A stretch of 64,000 nucleotides of DNA from Triticum aestivum (GCF_018294505.1 NC_057801.1:846828361-846892360), one strand, 5' to 3'; numbered from the stretch's first letter, positions 45,044 to 56,889 are shown. The notes: generated by a model from the letters alone, not told the origin. Numbers and translations: made by a program.

Positions 45044-46780
45044 TCTTATATTTACTAATTGAAGGCACCATATAAGAAACCACGTTAATATTTGGAATTA
45101 AAGATTTTTGACCGTTTGATTAATATATAATGTATCTGTAGCCGTAAGATGAAACATAAGGTGTAATGACTCATACTGCCACGTACAGGAGTAGGAGTCT
45201 TACTCCCTTGGGACTCTCTTTGTTTCCTAGAAAAATCAAATTATTTTTTAATTAAAAAAAGAAAATAGGACGTGGTCTATTCCATGGATAGATGATTAAC
45301 CATAGAGTCCATATATAATACTCCTACGTATACACGTGTAAAGTTAAGTCTCCCAAAGGATAATACGTCAGGGCATGCATAACGCAGCCATCAACCACTA
45401 ATCAATCTGCATCATTGTCCCATGCAAAAAAATCTGCGTCATTTTCTCTTTCTATGTACAGGCATGTCACTTCACATTAAAAAATCACTACATACACAAC
45501 TACCAATGCGTAAATGCGCATACACAACTACCAAGCTACTTCCTAGAGCACATGTAGGTCTATAGGCACGATTCACTTCATTCGTATTTGCTAAAAAAAA
45601 TGAACACATTAGTTCCGAGAAAATAGTTTTAAATCTATGTAAAATAATCGTAATACATACTAATGTCTACGGTAGATGCAAAATTCCTAACTTCTACCGG
45701 TGCACCAAATAATTATTCGATTTTATATGACAGACTGTGTGGTTCATACTTGATGTGAAATATATTTAGCAATATATCGCTATAACGTGAAATATGTAAT
45801 TAATAAAATAAATATTGCACTATGGCAAATAGCGACAAACTTGAAATAACATAAATGATTGCTATGTCCCCGCTAAATGGAGCCCCATGCTGCTAAATTG
45901 TACAAAGACACCGTTTAGAAGGACCATATTAAAAACGTGACAACACCGATATAGCCCGCTATTAAATTTCTGATTTTAACAAAAAATTAAGTATAAATAA
46001 TCAAGAAACATGGTATGCTCATGTATAAATTATCCATGGTACAATAAACTCAACAAATTTATGTGTACAAATTTAAGAAGAATATTTATGTATGCGGTAC
46101 CAAGATCTCCGTAAGCAATCCATTAAACATAACATGCCAGTACAACCAAAAACAAGATTCTGTCACACTGCCCAGATACACTAATGTAAAGAATTTATAT
46201 ATTAGCAAAAGTATAATTATCATACATAAAATATAAATACTTCCTTCGATACATATTAATTGTCGCCTACTTAGTACAACTTTGTACTAAAGTTGTACTA
46301 AGTGAGCGAGAATTAATATGAGAGTAGTAAGAAAGAGTTTTCATGAGAGCAGTACATGTTGGGATACATCTATCTTCTAAGCAACCTTTTTTTGAATTCT
46401 CAAGACCACCCTTCGACCAGGCTACTATCTTCTTTGGTGTCCTTATTATCTCTATCGACGAACGTTTAGCACTGTGCAACCAATATTTAGTCTCTTTGGT
46501 TTACTATCTATTTTTCTTAGGCAGGCCGTTAAGGACCTTAGAAGACATATGTTACCGGCAGGCCTAGATTTCCAAAACACTTACACGGGGAATTCTCACT
46601 GAATGAGCACTCTCTATATTATGCCTTAATAGGACTGGAAGCTTGAAGCTCATCAGCAAGAGATTTGAGTCTTGCGTGTCTACCTCTTCACCATCTAGAC
46701 ATCTTGAGAGTGAATCGTATTTCATGAATATGATATCTACTCCACAGAGAGCCCGTGCGCCGCACGGGTTTGATGACTAG
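45044..46780 (+). mobile_element. Helitron, non-autonomous
   Basis: The 5' end is 'tcttatatttac' preceded by 'ata'. The 3' end is CTAG followed by T. Twelve bases before that end is a perfect hairpin: 8-bp arms cccgtgcg / cgcacggg at 46752-46768. These are the Helitron hallmarks: TC start, CTRR end, 3' hairpin, A|T target, no duplication. No Rep/helicase is encoded. A few bases at the left junction (about 45033-45043) do not match the other LTR, so the 5' point is less sure than the 3' point. Confidence 0.8.
46240..46327. mobile_element. Stowaway MITE inside Helitron
   Basis: Flanked by TA, with inverted halves centred near 46286: 'attaattgtcgcctacttag' mirrored by 'ctaagtgagcgagaattaat', with inner 'tacaactttgta'. 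The right tip is shortened. Confidence 0.85.
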
Positions 46781-48456
46781 TTAGGTTTAATTAGTTTAAT
46801 TAACAAAATTAAATCACTTAATTAATTAACTAATTAATTAGTTAATGATTTATTTGTTTTAAATTCAATTTTTTTAATAAAAAGGTTTTGGGGCCGGGCC
46901 CCGGCTGTCATATTGGGCCAGAGCCTTAGCGGTTCGGGCTAACGGGCGCCTAGAGCGGGTGCTGGGCACCTGCCCATGCTGACAGGGGGGAAACGGCGAT
47001 GGGCGCCGGCAGCCACCGCGACGAGCGGCAGCAGCAGCACAGGGGGCCGGGGCTGCGCGCCGATGCGGCGCAACAGCAGGACCACCGCGGGATGGAAAAG
47101 GGGCGGCGTTTCGGGGAGCCGACGAGCGGCCAGTGAGGTGCGTGAGGCAGACGAGGCCGTGGGTGCACGATGGGCGCGCGCAAGGCGCTGCGGGGGGCCG
47201 GAGTGGGCCGCGAGTGCGGTGGTCCGGGGTCGGCAGCTGCTCGAGGAGGCGTGGTGTAGGCGAGGCAACGGCGACACGAGCGGTGGCCGGCGAGCAGCCC
47301 CAGTGGGGCGAAGCAGGGGATGCTTGTTCGTTCGTGGCCATGGCTGGGGCCGCGGGGCGGCGCGTGTTCAGCGCGGCCACGAAGGGGGAGGTCAGGGGCG
47401 GAGCGGCTCGTGCTAGCACGTGGGGACGAACAGGAGGCGGCGCCGGACAGAAAGGGAAGAGAGGGGAGGCGGGTCTCACGTTCGAGTAGAGACCTGGGGG
47501 CGGTGAGGCTCGACGGAGCCGTTGTGGAGGAGGACGGGGACGACCGATGGAGACGGGGAGGAGATCCGGCGAGGGAGCGCTCCGACGAGGTCCAGGCGGG
47601 GCGGCGGTGAGGTCAGAGCAGCATAGCTTGATGTGGGCCATCGAGGACGAGGTCGAGGAAGGAGCTGCAAGGTCCGGCGACGGGGAAGGTGGCGATGAAC
47701 GGCGAGGTTAAGGCGGGACACCGATGCATGCGAGGGGATCGGGCGCGGGGAGCTCCTCTCCCCGGCACAATGCGTGCGTGTTGTGATGTGTGGTGGCAGC
47801 GGGTGAGGGAGACGAGGGGATCGTGAGGGAGTGGGGGTGATTTAGCGTTTGGGGTCGGGGGAGTGGCCTTTTAGGCCAGAGAGAGTGGGGTGGGCCGTGG
47901 GCTGGCCTGGCGGCCTAGAGGCCAGGGTGTCCTGCTCTTTATTTTTGTTCTCTGTTTTCTTCTTTTCTTTTTAGTATTATTCTTTTCTATTTTTTTGTTT
48001 CCTCTTAGTTATTGTTTATTAAAATTATCACTCGTACCTAAACTTGCATTGATAATTACACTACTGCCACAGTAATTATTAACCCAAAACAAAATAGTTT
48101 AATATTTAACATAATCCTATATGTATTTATTTAAAAGTTTTAACTACTGTTTTAATTACCTGAGTGCATTTAAACCTTTTATAAAAAGGTGGCTTGTCCA
48201 CCATTACTACTTATGCATTATTTGGCTCACTCCGAACATTTTAGTTTTAATATTTGAAAACTTTTATTGTTTGCAAGATTTTGAACTTGAATTCGAATCG
48301 ATTTCGAACTAGCGCAATATTAGCAACTGTAACTGTGGTGACGTGGCATCATTAACGTGGGATTACTGTAACTAATTATCTGGGTGTCACATTTGGTTTT
48401 AATGTGTTGGTGAACTTCTATTAATTTGGTCACTTATCTATTCATGATGTGCAGAG

Positions 48457-51400
48457 ATGAACCGGCAATGGATGTAGGGTAACAGACGCACCTCCAAGTA
48501 CATTAAGGGCATGAATAATTTTCTCGCAGTGGTTGAGGCAAACAAGCAGAATGGTTTTATGTGTTGTCCATGCCCTATATGTTGTCCATACCCTTCACAC
48601 CCACCTTCTTTATAAGGGTTTCATGCCACACTATAATGTTTGGACCAAGCACAGAGAAAGAGGATTTCAGATGGAAGACAACGAAGAAGAAGATGATGAT
48701 GACAACTATGTGCCCCCTGAATACGGTGATGCTACAATGGGGGAGCTAAAGATGCTGCAACGGGGGAAGCTAGAGATCAAGAGCAACCAGACGATGTGCC
48801 CGATGATGATCTTCATCGGTTCATTGTTGATGCAAAGTGACAGTGCGAAAGTGAAAAGGAGAAGCTGAAGTTCGATCGGATGTTAGAGGATCACAAAAAA
48901 CGGTTGAACCCCAATTGTAAAGATGGCAACACAAAGCTCGGTACCGTACCGGAATTGCTACAGTGGAAGGCAGAGAATGGTGTGCCTGACAAAGGATTTG
49001 AGAAGCTACTGAAAATATTGAAGAAGAAGCTTCCAAAGGAAAACGAATTGCCCGACAGTATGTATGCAGCAAAGAAGGTCGTATGCCCTCTAGGATTGGA
49101 GGTGCAGAAGATACAAGAATGCCCTAATGACTGTGTCCTTTACCGCGGTGTGTACAAGGATTTGAATGCATGCCCGGTATGCGGTGCACTGCGGTATAAG
49201 ATCGGACGAGGTTTCCCTGGTGATGTTGATGGCGAGCTCCCCAGGAAGAGGGTTCCTGCCAACGTGATGTGGTATGCTCCTATAATACCACGGTTGAAAC
49301 GCTTGTTCCGAAACAAAGAGCATGCCAAAGTTGATGCGATGGCACAGAGAGGACCGTAAGAAAGATAGGAAGTTGAGAGCACCCGCTGACGGGTAGCAGT
49401 GGAGAAAAATTGATAGAAAGTACTGGGAGGAGTTTGTATGACGCAAGGAATGTATGGTTTGGTTTAAGCGTGGATGGTATTAATCCTTTTGGGGAGCAGA
49501 GCAACAATCACAGCACCTGTCCCGTGACTCTATGAATCTATAACCTTCCTCCTTGGCTGTGCATGAAGCGGAAGTTCATTATGATGCCAATTATCATCCA
49601 AGGCCCTAAGCAACCAAGCAAAGACATTGATGTGTACCTAAGGCCATTAGTTGAAGAACTTTTACAACTGTGGAATGGAAATGGTGTACGTGTGTGGGAT
49701 AAGCACAAACATGAGGAATTTGACCTGCATGCATTGATGTTTGTAACCATCAATGATTGGCCTGCTCTCAATAACCTTTCAGGATAGACAAACAAGGGAT
49801 ACCACGCATGCACGCACTGTTTATATGACACTGAAAGTATATACCTGGACAAATGTAGGAAGAATGTGTACCTAGGGCATCGTTGATTTCTTCTGACCAA
49901 CCATCAATGTCGAAAGAAAGGCAAGCATTTCAAAGGCGAGGCAGATCATCGGAAGAAGCCCGCCATGTGTACCAGTGATCACGTACTTGCTATGGTCAAT
50001 GATTTACAAGTAATCTTTGGAAAGGGTCCCGATGGAGTATCTGTTCCGAATGACACTGTGGGACGCGCACCCATGTGGAAGAAGAAATCTATATTTTGGG
50101 ACCTACCCTAATGTAAAGACCTAGAGGTCCGCTCTTCAATCGACGTGTTGCACGTGATGAAGAACCTTTGCGTGAACCTGCTAGGCTTCTTGGGCGTGTA
50201 TGGGAAGACAAAAGATACACCGGAGGCACATGAGGACCTGCAACGTTTGCACCAAAAAGACGGCATGCCTCCAAAGTAGTATGAAGGTCCTGCCAGCTAC
50301 GCTCTTACCAAAGAAGAGAAGGAAAACTTCTTTGAAAATGCATGCTCAGTGTGAAGGTACCGTCTGGATTCTCATCGAATATAAAGGGAATAATAAATAT
50401 GCCAGAGAAAAAGTTCCAGAACCTAAAGTCTCATGACTACCACGTGATTATGACGCAACTGCTTCCAGTTGCATTGAGGGGGCTTCTACCGGAAAACGTT
50501 CGATTAGCCATTGTGAAGCTATGTGCATTCCTCAATGCAATCTCTCAGAAGGTGATCGATCCAGAAATCCTACCAAGGTTAAGGAGTGATATGGCGCGAT
50601 GTCTTGTCAGTTTTGAGATGGTGTTCCCACCATCCCTCTTCAATATCATGACGCACGTCCTAGTTCATCTAGTCGACGAGATTGTCGTTCTAGTCCATGT
50701 ATTTCTACACAATATGTTCCCCTTTGAGAGGTTCATGGGAGTCCTAAAGAAATATGTCCGGAACCGCGCTAGGCCAGAAGGAAGTATCTCCATGGGACAT
50801 CGAACAGAGGATGTCATTGGGTTTTGTGTTGAGTTCAATCCTGACCTTAAGAAGATTGGTCTCCCTCAATCGCGGTATGAGGGGAGACTGAGTGGAAAGG
50901 GCACGCTAGGAGGGGACTCAATAATATGTAGGGACGGGCATTCTTGGTCTCAAGCACACAACAAGTTCTACACAATTCTACCTTGGTGACCCCGTATGTC
51001 GATGAACACAAGAACATTCTGTGCTCCAAACACCCGGACCAGTGTGATGACTGGATTACATGTGAACACATCAGGACTTTCGGCAGTTGGTTGCAAACAT
51101 GTCTCCAGGGTGACAACACTGTTTTTGCTGAGTTGTACTCGTTGGCCAGAGAACCATCTTCGACTGTACAGGATAAATGGGAATACATTTTACGCGATCG
51201 CCCAAGATCAAAAGAGCACCAACCAAAACAGCGGTGTCTGCTTTGATGCAACAACCAAGAGGGGAAATGACACATATTATGGTTACATAGTGGACATATG
51301 GGAACTTGACTATGGACACGATTTTAAGGTCACTTTGTTTAAGTGCAAATGGGTCAATTTGTTAGGAGGCGGGATACAGGTAGACCCACAGTACGGAATG

Positions 51401-51742
51401 ACAACAGTGTATTTGAACAATCTTGGGTACACAGACAAACCATTCGTCCTAGCCAATGATGTGGCACAGGTTTTCTATGTGAAGGACATGTCTACCAAAC
51501 CGAGAAAAAGAAACGATAAGGAAGTGAATACATCATATGATGAGCCAAACCGCCACATAGTTCTTTCAAGAAAAAGACACCTCATGGGATTGGAGGGCAA
51601 GACAGACATGTCTGAAGATTATGAAAAGTTTCATAAAATTCCTCCCTTCAAAGTCAAGGTTGACCTAAGCACCCTGTTAAACGATGAAGATTATCCATGG
51701 TTACGGCGCAATAAGCAAAGGAAACAAGCGAAGAAAAGGTGA
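48457..51742 (+). pseudogene. CACTA tnp2-type transposase (TPD), multiple breaks
   Basis: After acceptor 'gatgtgcag' an ATG begins 'MNRQWM', then a TAG. The N-terminal zinc-type region ('EANKQNGFMCCPCPICC') and an acidic part follow. Long pieces carry tnp2 hallmarks: 'PNDCVLYRGVYKDLNACPVC' (49120 on), 'VMWYAPIIPRLKRLFRNKEH', 'KRKFIMMPIIIQGPKQPSKD', 'VTINDWPALNNLSG', 'KGIINMPEKKFQNLKSHDYH' and 'NMFPFERFMGVLKKYVRNRA', then a C-terminal piece 50996-51742 ending 'YPWLRRNKQRKQAKKR'. This protein catalyses cut-and-paste in En/Spm elements. There are at least six frame or stop defects. Confidence 0.88.
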
Positions 51743-52660
51743 AGACTTTCTGTCCACAACTATTATGATGATGCCTTTGATCTAGAATATCACTACAGTT
51801 ACATGTGAAGAAATAAAATGCCTATTGTAACAGATGAGTTTCCGTCCGAAACCCTATTACTTCGAAAGAGATTGTCTATTTTGTACACGAAGTGCATCCG
51901 GTTTTTGTCGTAACCCTCTCAACTTTTTAGCACATACTATTTGGGTGAAATGATGATACCGTGCCAACTTTCAACCTTTTCAGAGTTCATTTGTAGTGCT
52001 TTTCAATTTCAGGGTCATTTAGCTCAAAGAATGAACTAATAGCAAATAGAATGAACTAATAACAAAAATAATGAACTTAAAACAATCAATTAAAATATTC
52101 TGTTATGATCAACTAAAACAAAACTATAATATTCTTCAATAGCAAAAATAATCAACTCAAAAGCTTTTATAAAACTCCAATAGCAAAAGGAATAAACTAA
52201 AAAGCTTTTATAAACCTCTAGTATTATTGAAACTAAAATTATATAAAATTTATGCAACTAAAATTATCAAAGTATTTTCTGTTCAAAACATTAAAAGCAA
52301 AAAGATATTTCATAAAGAATTTTTTTGTTAGAAACTTTAATAGCAAAAACAATTATCATAAAGAATTTTTTGTTAGAAACTAAAGTAACAAAATATGTTT
52401 TTGAATATAATGATAAAACACAGTAATATTAAATAGCAGGAAAATAATCACTCCAAAATTTATTTTTATAGTAAAGTTAATCACAAACTAGTGATTCACA
52501 CAAATTTCAAAGAATTCAAATTTAAATTATTCAAATATGAAAACTAATGGCACTAACAGGAAGTTTATAATTTTTGTGACCTAAAAACAAAAAAAATTAA
52601 AAAAATAAAGCAAAAAACAAAATAAAATAAATAATGCAAAAATCAGAACAAAAAAATGGA
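51743..52660 (+). other. A/T-rich spacer after transposase; no gene
   Basis: A-rich sequence with loosely repeated 'aacaaaaataatgaacta' units around 52020-52200. Probably the 3' UTR and spacer of the transposase gene. Confidence 0.6.
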
Positions 52661-52859
52661 TTTAAAAAAAAATGCCACCTACTGGGCCACCACGGCCTGA
52701 ATACGACTAGAAACCCAACCAGCCAGGTGGGCTAGGATTCAGGCCCGCAGAAGGCCCAGTAGGCCCACAGGCATGTACAGAGAGGTTAGGCCCGTAAGCC
52801 TGCTTTAGAGAGGAGCTCGACAGCTCAGGCGCACCGCACCTTATAAACAGGTGTGACTC

Positions 52860-53145
52860 TCTCTCAGCTAGTGAGGTGGGACTAAACTCCCACCACCACG
52901 CTGTTGTGCAAGGCTGATTGGTCCCGGTTCATGGCACAAACCGGGATCAATGCCGACCTTTGGTCCCGGTTCGTGGCACCAACTGGGACTAATGCCACCA
53001 ACCGGGACCAAAGGTCTCCTTTTCCCGCCCTTTGGGCTGCTGAAAAGAGACCTTTTGTCCTGCTTGTGGCACCAACCAGGACTAGAGGGGGGCATTGGTC
53101 ACGGTTGGTGCCACAAATCGGGACGAATGCTCTGGGTATATAAGG
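52860..53145 (+). promoter_or_regulatory. Internal block of CACTA subterminal-type repeats with TATA box
   Basis: Several 'ggtcccggttcgtggcacc' motifs in both orientations recur in the interior, followed by 'gggtatataaggtagcac' (TATA near 53133). The arrangement copies that of the element's left end: repeats, TATA, then a GC-rich first exon. It may act as promoter of the second gene. Confidence 0.65.
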
Positions 53146-53162
53146 TAGCACTTAGGATTTTT

Positions 53163-53500
53163 CAGTTCTCATCTCGAATTTGCCCTCCGCCGCCGCCGAC
53201 GACATCGACGCCGCCAGGCTGCCTCGACGCTACCCGCCGCCCCCGCCGTCGCCGTCGCCGTCACCCGCACCAGTCACCACCGAGGCTCGCCCCCGCCGTC
53301 GTCGCCGCCGCAGGGAAGCACCATGCCGGCGCTCACGCCCCCTTCATCCCCGACCTCGCCGTCGACCACGCTATGAGCCCCTGCCTCCTCCCCTTTCCTT
53401 CTCATCACCGTCCCCACACGCCACCCGTAAGCGCCGTCGCCAACCATCGTCGCCGACCACCCGCGGCCTGTTTTTCATTTTTTTTGTTATGATGTATGTA
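53163..53500 (+). other. GC-rich candidate first exon of second CACTA gene
   Basis: A proline/arginine/serine-rich open region with GC bias, starting just after the TATA-like site. A GT-rich, T-rich sequence after about 53490 looks like intron. No domain is recognised. Confidence 0.4.
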
Positions 53501-53633
53501 TGTATGTTCTCTGTATATGTTGTATAATGCTCATTTTTGCATTTTTTGGTTAAGATTGTGGAATATGAACATTTTGAATATGGATGTATGTTCATCTGCA
53601 AAGAAAAAGGTCTATTTTCTTGGTGATATGTAT

Positions 53634-53710
53634 TTCATATGCTCATTTAAGAAAATGTTCATATGCTCATTTAAGAAAATGTTCATATGCTCATTTAAGA
53701 AAATATTCAT
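53634..53710 (+). repeat. 24-bp tandem repeat, three copies
   Basis: 'ttcatatgctcatttaagaa' plus 'aatg' starts at 53634, 53658 and 53682, with a partial fourth copy. Confidence 0.92.
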
Positions 53711-53940
53711 ATATGTTTAATTTAAGAAAACAAGTAAATGTATGTATGTTCATATGCAAAGAATATGCAAAGAATTTCTTTGGATGAAATGAGATGAGGT
53801 GAGATGTATGAGATGCATGTTTTGTGGAGACGAGATGTGATGTTTGTGGAATTCTTTTTTCATAGAAATTAGTGTGATATTTTTGTTCATGATGATCTTG
53901 CTCCATGAATGCTCGATGCTAAAACTCATATTAAGTTTGT

Positions 53941-54152
53941 TCGAGGAAGAAGGAGAAGAAGAACGAGAAGAAGAGGAGAAAAAATAAGAAGAGGAAGAAG
54001 AAGAAAAAAAGAGAGGAGAAAAAGAAGGAATGGAGAAGAAGAAGAAAAAATAGAAAAAAAATTCTATTTTTTCTTCTTCTCCTCTTTTTTTCTTCTATTT
54101 TTTTCCTTCTTCTTCTCCTCTTTTTTCTTCTTCTTCCTCTTCTTATTTTTTA
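53941..54152. repeat. Purine/pyrimidine inverted repeat, near-palindrome
   Basis: About 120 bases of almost pure A/G (gaagaagaag type) are followed by a matching C/T arm, with the centre near 54060 ('aaaaaaaattctatttttt'). The arms pair over roughly 80-90 bp with few mismatches. It would form a stable hairpin in RNA or DNA. Confidence 0.85.
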
Positions 54153-54164
54153 TCGGGAACGAGG

Positions 54165-54290
54165 GTGTCGAGGATCCCCGAGCGGTCGAGGGTCGGGAAC
54201 TAGGCTAGAGGGTCGAGGGTCACCGAGGGGTCGAGGGTCGAGGGTCATCGAGGGGTCGAGGGTCGAGGATCGCCGAGGGGTCGAGAGGGG
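54165..54290 (+). repeat. 'gaggggtcgagggtcgaggg' short repeats
   Basis: Irregular tandem copies of 'gtcgagggtc' and 'atcgaggg', G-rich on the + strand. Confidence 0.85.
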
Positions 54291-54399
54291 GACGTTGATC
54301 AACCCCCTCTCGCTCAACTAACTCACGAGGACACCCAAACCCTAGAAAAAAACATTGTCAATCTCCTACCCCCTCCCGCCCCTACCCGAGAAACTCTCT

Positions 54400-54950
54400 T
54401 GAGATTTATAAGAGATTTATCAAGAATGCCCCCATTATGGATGTGCATAATTAAGTTGATCCATATTTTTCCTGATCTCATCTACCATTCTATATTTGCA
54501 CGTTCTCTTGTGTCAAAGTATTGAAGAAATCCATGGTTTCATAATTAGCTGGAAGTAACAGGCGCATGATGGTATGAAGCTCACCAAATTTATTTTGGAA
54601 CGGAGTCCTGATAGGATAATTTGCTTTTTGGTATGAAGTTCAGCAAAGGCCTTCCAAATAGCGATATTCGAAAGGCTCTTGCTAAACTTCGTACCAAAAA
54701 GAGAATTATCCTATCAGGACTCCATTCCAAAATAACTTTGGGGAGCTTCATACCATCATGCGCCTGTTACTTCCGGCTAAAGATGAAGCCATGGTTTTCT
54801 TGAATCAGTTGACACTAGAAAACGTGACATATAAAAGGGTAGATGAAATCAGGAAAAATAGGGACCGTTTTCTGCACATCCAGAATGGTGCCATCTTGTT
54901 AAATCCCTTGTTTGACATTCATGAGAGAGGCTGTCCGAACGTCGGACATT
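54400..54950. repeat. Long inverted repeat carrying SNF2-helicase-like sequence
   Basis: The left arm (about 54400-54652) and right arm (about 54672-54945) are inverted copies with scattered mismatches and a loop of about 20 bases. Read on the + strand, the right arm encodes 'LAKLRTKKRIILSG' (frame of 54621) and, after a 1-base shift at 54718, 'TPFQNNFGELHTIMRLLLPA'. Together these match SNF2 helicase motif III (LSGTPxQNN-EL). The left arm, read on the - strand, shows the same motif with the same 1-base loss, so the break predates the duplication. A transcript would fold into a long hairpin. Confidence 0.75.
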
Positions 54951-55210
54951 CATGAGAGAGGCAGTCCAGGCCAAAGCCTACAAGCGTTGCTGAGGCCCAA
55001 ACCCTAGAAGCGTCGACGCCACCCAAATTTACCAAGTTAAAAGAGCATTGTCGAGGCCACCCCAAACCCTAGAAACGTTGTCGAGGCCACCCCAAACCAT
55101 AGAAGCGTCGAGGGCACTAATTAATATTCCTTGTTGTGATTAGCTAGCTAGGTCTATGTTTGCCACTATTAATATATCAATCTCTCATGTTTGTATATTA
55201 ATTGCCATGT
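54951..55210 (+). other. Short repeats; no gene
   Basis: It contains recurring 'cgtcgaggccaccccaaacc' units with 'ctagaagcgt' (about 54975-55110). It precedes the next exon. Confidence 0.6.
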
Positions 55211-56810
55211 TGTAATATTTGCAGAAACTACGCATAAATAAAGACACTTGGAACAAGAAGAGTTGGTGGGAGACATAATCCGCGACGGAGGTGTTGTCTT
55301 GCCTTTTCTCAATGACACCGATGGTCTGGAAGGAGAGGAAGCAGACTACGGTGATAGAACAATGGAGGAGGAAAGTCATGATCATGATGGCTCCACGACT
55401 GAATGCCGGTGGAAGAAGGAGACCGTGATAACGGCTCTGGTGACCGAACGGAGTCTGGATCAGCTGTTACAAAGTCCGGCGAGGTGTACATATATTAACT
55501 CTTCTTTCTTCTTTTATAGCCCTTCGGATCGAGCCAAACTTCGGTAATGAGACGAGGCCTGAAGAAAATGTTGCGGGCGATGGCCAACTGATTGAACCCA
55601 GCCGGACCAAGGAAGCATTTTCTGCTCAGTCCGGGGTACTTGTTAGGGACATGATCCCGATCAGCATCCACTAATGGAATAAGCCTAAGAACGAAGACCC
55701 TCAAGTTTCTTATTTTGAAGATAGACAGAAAGATGATCTTTGGGATGCGCTGAAGGAAAATTTCACCCTGCCACCATAGGAGGATCTGGATAAGCTAGTT
55801 ATAGAGCCATTGATCAAGGCTCATGCTCTCAAGAAGATGGCAAATCTATTCAGGAAGTGGAAGAATGAGTTGAAATCAACGTATGCCCACAAAGAGAAGA
55901 CTCCAGAATTCACCGACCGATTTGAGAAGATAAGAGATCACTGGGCCGCATTTGTGGCCCACAAGACATCGGAGAAGAGTAAGAAGATGTCAGCGACAAA
56001 CAAGAAAAATGCTGCAAAGAAGGAGCATCACGATCGCACGAGGTCAGGTGGCTACCTCAAAGCCCGGCCGTTGTGGGACAATACTGAGAATGACCTGATT
56101 GTTAAAGGGGTCGAACCAGAGACATTGAACTGGCCAGACCGTTCAAGGACTTGGTTCTTTGGGGTTGGGGGGAACCTTGGACCCTAAAATAGGGAAGTGC
56201 GTTTGGACGGACAAGCAACTTGAAATACCCGTCAAAGCTTCAGAAGTATATAGCTGCAGCGCAGCAAGGGACGTTCGTTACCGATAAAGAGAACGACGAG
56301 CTCACAGAGGCCCTCGGGAATCCTGAGCACCATGGAGGAACACGAGGCTGCCAGGCTGCATTGCATGGAAGGTTGGGTTACCGGCACAGGCAGTTACAAA
56401 ACCCAAGAGAGAAGGAGGAGAGTGGAGCAGAGCAAACTGTAGAAGCTGAATGCAAGGGTAGGAAAGCTAGAGGAACAAGTTGAGAGCCAGTGACCTGCCC
56501 AAGCTACCCCAGAAACTACCCCGCCATATCAGCGGAGAAGCGGCATGGCTTCCACCGATCTCATTCAGCAGCCTGACTTCACGGCTCCTAGCTACCCCGT
56601 GGATGCTATCACGGAGGCTCAATAGTGCCATCTTATGACGCAATGGCAGAACCTCAAAGGCAAGACGGTTGTTGGCTCTGTTGCACCTCCTGAACCCTGC
56701 ACAACTTTTCAATGTCTTTCGATTCGAAAAGCCTATGCCGTTGTGATGGTGGAGAAATAACGGAGGGATTTGAGGAGCTCCAGCTTGGCCACCCATGTCC
56801 TATGTCTTAA
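55210..56810 (+). pseudogene. CACTA second gene, transposase-24-like part (Ptta/En/Spm)
   Basis: An acidic N-terminal exon ('EELVGDIIRDGGVVLPFLND', 55248 on) is followed by 'LWDALKENFTLPP', a TAG near 55778, then 55810-56187 open with 'ALKKMANLFRKWKNELKSTY', 'HWAAFVAHKTSEKSKKMSAT', 'AAKKEHHDRTRSGGYLKARP' and 'ETLNWPDRSRTWFFGVGG'. This is the conserved core of plant En/Spm accessory transposase proteins (PF03004 family by recognition), which bind element ends. A glutamate/arginine-rich coiled coil follows (about 56330-56490). There are several stops. Confidence 0.75.
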
Positions 56811-56889
56811 AAAGACATTGCAAGAAGCACACCGGTCGGGAAGTACTTCTCGTGACAAAATGTTAAAAGAACGAAGAAGTTGGAAAAAA

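Larger units (their letters stand above)
33048..48391 (-). mobile_element. Large non-coding LTR element (LARD, Sukkula-like)
   Basis: Two LTRs (33048-38555 and 42757-48391), a duplication TTTGG, a primer-site complement next to the right LTR and a purine tract (- strand) next to the left LTR define a complete element on the - strand. Without nested insertions the LTRs are about 3.8-3.9 kb and the internal part is 4.2 kb. The interior has no gag or pol and no open frame longer than about 110 codons. This fits LARDs, which must be mobilised by proteins of another element. The Sukkula label is from recognition only. Confidence 0.9.
42757..48391 (-). repeat. LARD 5' LTR (right), with nested Helitron
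   Basis: The + strand begins 'tgtgacacccccaattcaac' and ends 'atctgggtgtcaca'. It aligns with the left LTR throughout, apart from a Helitron at 45044-46780 and some smaller indels (for example an extra ~80 bases near 44085). The scattered differences show the element is not very young. Confidence 0.9.

Noticed and set aside
52882..53151. - strand open frames with repeated 'NRDQ' type motifs
   Set aside because: Translation of CACTA subterminal repeats; the same nonsense appears at other CACTA ends (31917-32120, 58683-58901, 62268-62471).
53909..54208. + strand frame rich in arginine, lysine and phenylalanine
   Set aside because: It is only a translation of the purine/pyrimidine inverted repeat.
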